Below are positions 34,137 through 41,611 of a stretch of DNA of 64,000 nucleotides, piece after piece. Both the position numbers and the translations under genes were made by a program. A model generated the notes under the pieces. It saw only the letters and a program-made list of their open reading frames with translations, did not search any database and was not told where the DNA came from. The stretch comes from CAZKBP01 sp964551015 (lineage in GTDB: Bacteria > Bacteroidota > Bacteroidia > Cytophagales > Microscillaceae), in assembly GCA_964551015.1 (NCBI GenBank), contig CAZKBP010000009.1, positions 124,001 to 188,000 on the forward strand, written 5' to 3'. Position 1 is the first letter of the stretch. Each line of letters opens with the position of its first letter.

Positions 34137-37088
34137 TTAAATTTTATAGGCAAGGCTGATCGCGAATGTTCTTCCTATTTTGAATCTTTCGCGTGGTGTA
34201 TCTATATCGTCATAGTCAAATCTTTGGTCATATTCAGGGTTTAGTAGGTTTTCGGCAAAGAAACGAGCTTGAAATTTTGATGTAATTTGGTAACTAACGT
34301 TAAAGTCTAGCGTGGGGCGAGGGAAAGTAAAGATGTCAGGCGTAGTTCCTTGCAATATCACACCAGAAAGGAACTTTCCTTGTACATTAAAATTGGCATT
34401 GACATCTATCTTGTCGGTATGGTAATTCAGATAAGCGTTCACCGTGTAGGAGGGTTGCCCAAAGAGACGACGCGAGGTAGGGGCATCACTATCGCCGAGG
34501 CGATCTTCCTCTAGTTCTTGCGCGCCTTTATCCGCCTGAGAGTACAGATAGCTGAAGTTAGCACCAGCGTTCAGTCTTTCAAAAAAGGGAGTCGTAGCGA
34601 TGAAGTCCAGACTTTTCCTAGCTTCTAATTCTACCCCAAAGACACGCCCGTTATCTACGTTTTCCCAGGTTTGAATCAGCTGCTCATCTGTCCCTTGTAA
34701 AAAGAATACCTGCTCAATGGCTCCATCAAACTGTTTGTAAAAGACACTGACCGAAAAGATCTCGCTCGGGCGAGGATAATACTCAAAGCGCAAGTCGTAG
34801 TTATCTATCAAAGTTCTTGTTAGCTCCGGATTACCTATTACGATTACGTCACCAAGGAAATCAAAAGACGCAAAAGGGGCTAACTCTCGGAAAGAAGGAC
34901 GAGCTAATGTACGGTTATATGCCCCTCTTAGAATCATCTTCTCACTAAAAGAGTAGGTAATATTCACCGAGGGAAGCACATCTGTGTTGTCTAATAGTAA
35001 AGTATCATTGAGCGTGGCAATGATGGGGTCGCTAGCTCTGGCATTGGAGTCGTCCCAGGCATCACTGGTAAAGCGTAGCTCGGTTTTTTCCACACGCGCC
35101 CCAGTTACCACACGTACCTGATCCCAGAGATTAAAATCAAATAGGGCATAACCTGCAATCACATTCTGATCCGCCTCATAATTGTTGAGCACTCGGTAAT
35201 TATTTTGAATAAAAACCCCCTCAAAATTATTGGCAACTAAGTCTGGATTTTCTAATCTTTGATAAAGTGTACCCACAAAATTAGAGCGACTTCCATTCAC
35301 TACTCCTACGTCAAAATCGTATTCGTAATTGTACTCCCTAAAAGTACGGTCTTTGAGGAGATAGTTGGCTCCGGTTTTGAATTTAATGCCTTGCACTTGA
35401 CCCAGATTAAATTCATAGGTAAAATCAATTTTTCCATTGAAGGTATCTTCATCTAAATCTCTGAAATAACGAGTGGGTACAAGCCCTTCTGCTCTTCGCA
35501 CGCGCCCGTCCACTGGCGGGAAATCGCCAGTTTCTTGGAAGAATGCCAGTGCTTCAGGATTGTTGTCAGAATGGCGAAAAAAGCGTAAATCGGGCTGGTC
35601 AATGGCCGATTGGGTGAAAGCCCCGCTCCAATTGATGGTAAAGTTATGATTCTTACCTAAGCTATGATCTCCAAACAACTGGTAGGAGACCAGTTGCCTT
35701 TCCTCGTAGAGTAAAGACGAGACACTCAGGTAATCTCCTGCCTGATTATTCACATCTTCTCCTCCTCCTTCAATCGTTCTCTGTTGTCCACTTTGATTGT
35801 AAATCAGATTCAGACCTAATTTATTGAAGCTGCCCATCTTGAGGGAGGTAGACAACAATCCCCCCCAGAGCACTTCGTCTCTGCCTTCATCTATCTCCAG
35901 GGCTTGCCGAGGCTCAATATCTTCGGTGGCGACCCCTCCTTCCAAAACTACATATTGCTCATCTCTGGCGTTTCGGATGTTGGTATATTCTCGGATGTAG
36001 GAAAGGCTAGCTTGATAGCCAAACTTATACTTGCTACCAAGAGGATGTTGATTTCCGATAGAAATAGCGAGACGATGATCCACTGGGGGCGCGTCTCGAG
36101 TCGGGTCAAAGACAGGCTCAAAGGCGCGGGTTGCATCGGCAATAAACTGAGATTGTTCAGGGCTGATGAAAATTGCGGTTTGGGGAGGAATCGCCTGATT
36201 GTCATCGTATTGCCCGACCACAGACTGGGAAGGTAGGCTTCTCCGCCCGTCGTCAAAGCCTAGCCAATCCGTATTACTACCGGGATAGGTAATGAAGTCA
36301 TCCTGAAAAGTAGTGATGGTATTGTAGTCGGCTCGGGCGGATACGGAAAACGAAAAATCTTCGGAAGTGGCCGCCGTACTAATATCCACCAGACCCCCAG
36401 TAAAGTTTCCGGGCAGGTCGGGGCTAAAGGTTTTGACCACGATAATATTGTCTAATAATTGGGCGGGGATTAAGTCGAGCTGTACCGTATTTCGCTCGGG
36501 GTCTAGCCCGGGGATCTGGAGACCATTTAATAAGGTCTGGCTATAACGATCACCCAAACCACGCACGTAGGCATAGCGACCGCCCTCTACGGAAACTCCT
36601 GTTACCCGCCGCAGAACCAAGGCCACGTTGATATCGCCCGTCTGCTCAATGCGTTCCTTAGAGATTCCATCCAGCATGTTGGCGGAGGATTTTCTTTGAA
36701 GCAGGAGCGCATTTTCGGTATTATCAATGCGCTCGGCCTCGACGGTAATCTCACCCAAGCCCAAGTTGGCTTCGTTCAGACCGACATTGATGATGGTGGC
36801 TTCTCCGGCTTTTACTGCTACGTTGTTGATGGTTTTAGTATCGTATGAAACATATGATATTTTTAGGGTGTAATTACCGGGAGCTAAGCGACCCATGCTA
36901 TACTTCCCGTCTAGGTCTACTACGGTACCCTGATTAGTACCTACAAGTAGCACGGTGGCTCCGATGAGCGGCTCACCGTCTTTTTGATCAAATACTCGTC
37001 CTCGGATACTTCCGGTTTGGGTAAAAGCTTGTCCTGTACACAGCAGAAAGACAAGCCACGTCATGACTAATCGTAGAGAATGTTGCAT
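34137..37088 (-). CDS. TonB-dependent outer-membrane receptor
   Basis: 983 residues. Signal peptide (MTWLVFLLCTGQAFTQ), a carboxypeptidase-regulatory-like domain (GSIRGRVFDQKDGEPLIGATVLLVGT...), a TonB plug (MLDGISKERIEQTGDINVALVLRRVTGVSV; VRGLGDRYSQTLLNGLQI) and a 22-strand barrel ending in the strand FAISLAYKI. The plug type with LxGLQIPGLDPERNTVQLDLIPAQLLDNI resembles the group often annotated as Fe transport receptors. Substrate cannot be read. The next gene upstream in transcription is a surface lipoprotein (37682), as in many receptor-lipoprotein pairs, though a 593-base gap with hairpins separates them. Confidence 0.92.
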   Translation of the reverse strand: MQHSLRLVMTWLVFLLCTGQAFTQTGSIRGRVFDQKDGEPLIGATVLLVGTNQGTVVDLDGKYSMGRLAPGNYTLKISYVSYDTKTINNVAVKAGEATIINVGLNEANLGLGEITVEAERIDNTENALLLQRKSSANMLDGISKERIEQTGDINVALVLRRVTGVSVEGGRYAYVRGLGDRYSQTLLNGLQIPGLDPERNTVQLDLIPAQLLDNIIVVKTFSPDLPGNFTGGLVDISTAATSEDFSFSVSARADYNTITTFQDDFITYPGSNTDWLGFDDGRRSLPSQSVVGQYDDNQAIPPQTAIFISPEQSQFIADATRAFEPVFDPTRDAPPVDHRLAISIGNQHPLGSKYKFGYQASLSYIREYTNIRNARDEQYVVLEGGVATEDIEPRQALEIDEGRDEVLWGGLLSTSLKMGSFNKLGLNLIYNQSGQQRTIEGGGEDVNNQAGDYLSVSSLLYEERQLVSYQLFGDHSLGKNHNFTINWSGAFTQSAIDQPDLRFFRHSDNNPEALAFFQETGDFPPVDGRVRRAEGLVPTRYFRDLDEDTFNGKIDFTYEFNLGQVQGIKFKTGANYLLKDRTFREYNYEYDFDVGVVNGSRSNFVGTLYQRLENPDLVANNFEGVFIQNNYRVLNNYEADQNVIAGYALFDFNLWDQVRVVTGARVEKTELRFTSDAWDDSNARASDPIIATLNDTLLLDNTDVLPSVNITYSFSEKMILRGAYNRTLARPSFRELAPFASFDFLGDVIVIGNPELTRTLIDNYDLRFEYYPRPSEIFSVSVFYKQFDGAIEQVFFLQGTDEQLIQTWENVDNGRVFGVELEARKSLDFIATTPFFERLNAGANFSYLYSQADKGAQELEEDRLGDSDAPTSRRLFGQPSYTVNAYLNYHTDKIDVNANFNVQGKFLSGVILQGTTPDIFTFPRPTLDFNVSYQITSKFQARFFAENLLNPEYDQRFDYDDIDTPRERFKIGRTFAISLAYKI

Positions 37089-37681
37089 AGTTGTGTTTTC
37101 AAGTGTTGTATTAAGTAATCAAGATGATTTCAACGCAAAGGGTAGAAGATCATGGCTAAGTGCCATAAGTTCAGAAAAAAGTTTAAAATGCCTAGGCGTT
37201 TTCCACATAAAATAAGTCTTAATAAACTAATCTTGTGGCACTTACGTTATAGGCTTACAGATAAAAATAACTTTTAACAAGGTTATTCTGATTTTTCACT
37301 GGCCCTGATTTGAGTTTTGATCTTGCGATCGAGGCTCAAATCAGGATGCCAGTGATTAATCTTTTGATGTCATACCTCCAGTTTACGGGGTGTTCGGTTG
37401 AAGATGAGATTTTATTTGAATTCGTTCATAAGAACATTCTCTACAATAAAAATTCAAATAGGAGGCATTAGTAGTTCACACTATATAAAGTTTATCTCCG
37501 CTCAATGCAATAGCTAACAATTTCTAATATGTCTTTGCGGCCTCGCCGCTTGATAGTTCACAGTTTTTTACTCTTGGCTCAATCCACTCTTCTGAAAAGC
37601 TATTCCAAAAAAGATTGAAATTTTAAAATAAAAGAAGTAGCCCCCTCCCCAGAGGGGAAGGGATGCTACATCTTAATTTCC
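37089..37681. other. 593-base intergenic region with hairpins
   Basis: No gene recognised. A large hairpin at 37297-37354: CACTGGC with GCCAGTG and CTGATTTGAG with CTCAAATCAG, closing a 20-base loop. Upstream on the minus strand is the TAACCTTG motif (37278-37285) within TTAACAAGGTTATT. The hairpin could be an attenuator or operator for the TonB receptor gene, or end the upstream transcript. Confidence 0.5.
37637..37669 (-). terminator. probable terminator of the surface-lipoprotein gene
   Basis: GTAGC...GCTAC stem with inner CCCCTCCCC/GGGGAAGGG pairing, 13 bases past the stop at 37682; the minus strand continues with T-rich sequence. Confidence 0.55.
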
Positions 37682-39199
37682 TTATTCAGGAGACTCAGTA
37701 CCAGTGGGAGGGCCACCAGGCGTACCAGGGTTCAAGTAGTAGTTTTCCCAAGCAGTCCAGCCAAATACCCAAGGCTCAACGGTAGGATCAAAAGCACCAG
37801 GATAAGTAGTGTCTTCAAAGAAATCCATTAGCATCAAACCATCCTCAGAAAGAAGGGGTAGATCGTTAGGTACAACGGGTAAGCGAGTAGTACCATCAAG
37901 CTCAAGCTCTACGTTAACAGCAAACGCATCAGGATCAAGGTCTTGCGGATCTACACCTACTTGGGCGAAGTTAGCAGACTGGATGTCAGCGAAGTAGTTA
38001 CGTACGAAAGCTAGATCGCCAGCCGCCAAACGCTCGATAGAGCTACAAGGAATACCAGCACCAGTTTCTTCGATCTCGAATCCACCTGCGAAGTTGTAGT
38101 AGAAACCTCTCCAGTACTGTCCACCAGAGTTATCACGAAGCTGAGCGATGTCAGTACCTTCGGCAATATCACCAGCGTAAGTTACGTTGGCCAATACAGG
38201 CGTAGAAAGTGGCTCACCACACTCACCTGATCCAACACCACCATCGTGCTCACCAGCACGGTCTCCAGTGATGTCTTGCCAAGAGAACCAGAATTGACCT
38301 TTTCCAGCAAATCCTAGATCCCAGTCAAAGTGGTCATCACCGCAGAAGTTAGCGATCAAGTGCTTCGTGTTTACAGTTCCACCAAACCACTCGAATCCAT
38401 CATCGCGGTTAGCAAATACTTCTACGAAATCGATGGTAGTTCCAGAACCTACACCACCCATGGTAAGACCGTTGATCTCATTACCAGCAGCCAAGTCACC
38501 GATTACAGTACCACCGTGGCGGATAGATACATAAGTAAGGATACCAGAGTTGTCAGTAGTGTCAGAACCACCAAAAGCAACAGGTACTTCCTCACCACCT
38601 ACAGCAGAACCAGGACGGATACCTTCAATTAGGTTTTGATCACCAACGGCGTTGGTAGGTGCGTTACCTAGCATCAGTACGCCACCCCACAAACCACGGG
38701 CAGCCGCAGGTAAACGAAGTGCAGCGTTCTCTACCACTGTCTGACCTAGCTCTACACGGTCAGCTACAGAAGTAAAGATGATAGGAGCATCCACAGTACC
38801 CTCAGCTACTAATTGTCCACCAGGAGCAACGATCAAGTAAACCGCACGGCCAGCCTGACCAGGGAAAGACTTCACGATTGTCCCAGCCTCGATGGTCAAG
38901 GTTTCACCAGAACCTACGATTACAGGAGCAGTCATTACCCATACACGATCGCTTGTCCAAGTAGTATTGCCATCAATACCACCAGATACAAACTGTAGTG
39001 GGTCTTGCTTGTCGCTGAAAGTACCGTCTAGCATTTTAGCAGCGGTTTCTTCAGCTTGTTGCAAATACTTAGCAAACAAAGCATCGCTTACAGGAACTTC
39101 TTGGTCGGGAGTAGCGATCTCCTGACTTTTTTCTTGGCAGGAAGTAATCATAAAGAATACTCCTGCTAACATTGACAGAGATAAAAATAACTTTTTCAT
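37682..39199 (-). CDS. secreted lipoprotein, probable beta-helix, TonB receptor partner
   Basis: 505 residues from ATG 39199 (an ATG at 39229 would precede the signal peptide by ten residues). Lipobox MITSC. After an Ala/Glu-rich helix, the protein has the segment LTIEAGTIVKSFPGQAGRAVYLIVAPGGQLVAEGT and DAPIIFTSVADR, then many short Gly-rich strands (GILTYVSIRHGGTVIG, NGLTMGGVGSGTTIDFVEVFANRDDGFEWFGG), typical of right-handed parallel beta-helix proteins. C-terminus is PG-rich with no T9SS domain. It is encoded just before the TonB-dependent receptor, so it may bind its substrate at the surface. Family unnamed. Confidence 0.72.
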   Translation of the reverse strand: MKKLFLSLSMLAGVFFMITSCQEKSQEIATPDQEVPVSDALFAKYLQQAEETAAKMLDGTFSDKQDPLQFVSGGIDGNTTWTSDRVWVMTAPVIVGSGETLTIEAGTIVKSFPGQAGRAVYLIVAPGGQLVAEGTVDAPIIFTSVADRVELGQTVVENAALRLPAAARGLWGGVLMLGNAPTNAVGDQNLIEGIRPGSAVGGEEVPVAFGGSDTTDNSGILTYVSIRHGGTVIGDLAAGNEINGLTMGGVGSGTTIDFVEVFANRDDGFEWFGGTVNTKHLIANFCGDDHFDWDLGFAGKGQFWFSWQDITGDRAGEHDGGVGSGECGEPLSTPVLANVTYAGDIAEGTDIAQLRDNSGGQYWRGFYYNFAGGFEIEETGAGIPCSSIERLAAGDLAFVRNYFADIQSANFAQVGVDPQDLDPDAFAVNVELELDGTTRLPVVPNDLPLLSEDGLMLMDFFEDTTYPGAFDPTVEPWVFGWTAWENYYLNPGTPGGPPTGTESPE

Positions 39200-39560
39200 A
39201 AAAATTGTGATTGATTGAGTTTGAGACAAAGTTGGTAAAAATCCCTGTACAAGACCAACTCTGATGTATTATGTTTATTTAACTAAATCTCGTGCGAAAA
39301 TTAACTCAAGGTTAACACGAAGCACCAAACAATCTGCTCACTTCTTGTTTATAACCCCAAGATGCACTTAACACGATGTAGACAGAAAGCAAAGATGCCT
39401 CAAAAACTGACCTGCCGATACGAATCAAGCACTAATCGATGGTTTTTGTCGAGCTAGATTTAATGATAACTTAATATGATCTCCTCTAAATTTCTCTTAA
39501 CTTTGCGACTTAAATGTCAAAAAAGCACATAAAACTCAAATCTCAAATAATTTCTCTGTA
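39200..39560. other. divergent promoter region
   Basis: Intergenic, 361 bases, between the lipoprotein genes at 39199 and 39561. It holds CAAGGTTA (39307-39314; TAACCTTG on the minus strand, as near 34035 and 37278) and the plus-strand TAACTTTG at 39498. No gene seen. Confidence 0.45.
39498..39505 (+). promoter_or_regulatory. -7 promoter motif TAACTTTG
   Basis: Exact TAnnTTTG match, 56 bases before the ATG at 39561. No clear -33 box. Confidence 0.5.
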
Positions 39561-40205
39561 ATGAAATCTAGATTTAATTTCTTAATCAACCTGACACTCT
39601 TCTGCTTATGGCTTTCGGCTACTGCATGTTCTGATTCTGATGATCCTGTGAACCCCGATCCTACCATCGAAGACATGATAGCTGCTCAGGATTGGCTCAT
39701 TGTATCTTTAACGGCTGAGCAAGAAGCCATTCAGTTTGTAAGCCAGACTTCCATAGAAACCGGAATTCCTGATACTATTCGTGGTTCTTTTTCTTATATT
39801 TCTAACCAAGATCCCTGTCGCTCAGATGACACTTTTCGCTTCATAGACGGTGGAAGCTATCAGATGCGCACCAATGATATGAAGTGTACCACCAATACTG
39901 GAGGCACGGAAGGCGATGTGTTTGATCAGGGCAACTGGCGTGTCACGCCACAAGATGCGCTCAGCCTCACGAGCTTGGACTGGGTAGAGGGGAGATTGTT
40001 TTTCTCTACCGAGGATTCTTACGTGAATTTTACCTTCAATCCTGCCGTTGATCCCTATGTATATGAAGTGGTCAGTGGGAGTTTTGATACTAATCAGGTA
40101 ACATTAGAGTTTACCCACCTCTACGAAGGTCAGGATGAGCTAGGACGCTTGCCTGCCACCGTAAGCTCAAGCTCGAGAATGGTATTGCAAAAAATGCAAC
40201 CCTAG
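39561..40205 (+). CDS. lipoprotein of unknown function (lipocalin-like size)
   Basis: 214 residues. Signal with lipobox LSATAC (Cys23), then an Asp/Pro-rich spacer. The mature part begins IEDMIAAQDWLIVSLTAE, then repeated short strands (FRFIDGGSYQMRTND, GNWRVTPQDALSLTSLDW, LEFTHLY), the pattern of the small lipocalin-like lipoproteins of Bacteroidota. It starts divergently from the surface lipoprotein at 39199 and may belong to the same receptor locus. Terminator at 40237. Confidence 0.65.
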   Translation: MKSRFNFLINLTLFCLWLSATACSDSDDPVNPDPTIEDMIAAQDWLIVSLTAEQEAIQFVSQTSIETGIPDTIRGSFSYISNQDPCRSDDTFRFIDGGSYQMRTNDMKCTTNTGGTEGDVFDQGNWRVTPQDALSLTSLDWVEGRLFFSTEDSYVNFTFNPAVDPYVYEVVSGSFDTNQVTLEFTHLYEGQDELGRLPATVSSSSRMVLQKMQP

Positions 40206-40236
40206 TACTTTACAGGCACTTTATCCATAAAAATAC

Positions 40237-40264
40237 AAAAACCGACTATGCTTAGTCGGTTTTT
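40237..40264. terminator. bidirectional terminator
   Basis: AAAAACCGACTA-TGCT-TAGTCGGTTTTT, 12 perfect pairs, between convergent genes and overlapping the minus-strand stop at 40252. Confidence 0.88.
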
Positions 40265-41328
40265 TTAGCTTCTTTTTCGCTACGAGGTAATATCCAGAAA
40301 TCTTTTTCAGGGGTTTGTAAAACCATTTTGTGTTCTTCCTTGAAAGGAGTGAGTAAGTTAGGCCGGTTCATATGAACCATTACTTGCACATCATAGATTT
40401 CCGCTACACTATTTTCATAGCGGATATGGCCCAAGAGCTTTCTGGTAGGTAGATGAAAAATGGCAATCCCTGCGAACTGCGCCTGCTTGGCAATGGGCAA
40501 ATCTTGAAAACTCTTGCTACTGGCTCGCACCTGAGAAAGTCCAACGAACACATAATCTTGATAATAAGCCAAGCCCCGAGCAAAACCTCCCGTATCTACT
40601 ATTTTTTCATAGCTTCTTTCGGCCAAATCTACCCGGATGAGTTCGCCCGTAGCCGATAATAACAGGTAGAGTTGCCCCCCAAGCCACCGGGGAGAATGCG
40701 GCATCGGAAGACCATCTAATACAATTTCATTTTTCTCCACATCCATCAACAAACCTCCTTCTAGTTTGTGCAATCTCCACCCCTGACGGTTATTACTATG
40801 TCCCAAGGCACTAACATAGGAAGGGCGACCATTTCGCATCGCCATCCCGTTCAGATGACAATAATCTCCTGGTGAAACTTCTGAAATAAATGCAGGTTTC
40901 CATTGGGGAACGAAATTAAAACTTTCATCAATCAAGGCCAAGCAAGAGAATTGTGTATTCACGGCCCATAAGCCTGCCTCCCCCCAAGCCAGATCGTGCA
41001 CATCTAGCCTTCCGGTATAATAAGTCGCTCTTGGTACAAAAAGCGCGTCGTAAACTTTTGGTTTCGGAGGATAACGAGCGGCCATAGAAGCGGCGTTCCT
41101 GAAAATATATACCTGCTCGGCTGTCGCGACGGCCAATCTTGCGCTTCCATCCACGGCAAGCCCCATGGGTTTGGGAAAATTGCGGGGCATTTGCATCAGT
41201 TGTTGAGGACTTTTGGCACTAATCAAAATGACTTTACCTGCTTGGTAGGTGCTGATAGCCAAGGTGATTTGTAAATTGTGCAGGAGCGCAGGCACTTCGG
41301 GCGAAAAAGAACATTGGAAGGGCTTCAT
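40252..41328 (-). CDS. TIGR03032 (DUF4915) family protein
   Basis: 358 residues. Family landmarks: LAISTYQAGKVILISA near the N-terminus, LHDLAWGEAGLWAVNTQFSCLALID (here DVHDLAWG), YCHLNGMAMRNGRPSYVSALGHSN, and a C-terminal stretch with PHSPRWLGGQLYLL. Beta-propeller-like. Function unknown; members lie near tetratricopeptide or glycan genes in diverse bacteria. Cytoplasmic by lack of signal. Lone gene, convergent with the lipoprotein at 39561. Confidence 0.85.
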   Translation of the reverse strand: MKPFQCSFSPEVPALLHNLQITLAISTYQAGKVILISAKSPQQLMQMPRNFPKPMGLAVDGSARLAVATAEQVYIFRNAASMAARYPPKPKVYDALFVPRATYYTGRLDVHDLAWGEAGLWAVNTQFSCLALIDESFNFVPQWKPAFISEVSPGDYCHLNGMAMRNGRPSYVSALGHSNNRQGWRLHKLEGGLLMDVEKNEIVLDGLPMPHSPRWLGGQLYLLLSATGELIRVDLAERSYEKIVDTGGFARGLAYYQDYVFVGLSQVRASSKSFQDLPIAKQAQFAGIAIFHLPTRKLLGHIRYENSVAEIYDVQVMVHMNRPNLLTPFKEEHKMVLQTPEKDFWILPRSEKEAKKTD

Positions 41329-41611
41329 GATGAGTTTGCGTTTTTACTCAAATATATAAATTGTATCGGGAATCTATAAGAACTTTCTTGTTTAGAAAAT
41401 AATTACTTAGGCTACTATTTAATAAGGCATTCTTACAAAAACTACCTGTCGTTCAAGTTTATGAATGTGTTAAGATTCTCTATTTGCTGTTGGATAATAC
41501 AAACTTTCCTAGATATTTGCCATGAGGTGAATTATAGCATTTTTAGAACCTCTCAAGCCAAGACTATTGTAACAAATATATACAAACTTCTAATTTTTTA
41601 ATATTAGAACT

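Noticed and set aside
37809..39125. Plus-strand open frames opposite the surface lipoprotein
   Set aside because: Ser/Thr-rich shadows produced by the coding strand composition; no start context or family.
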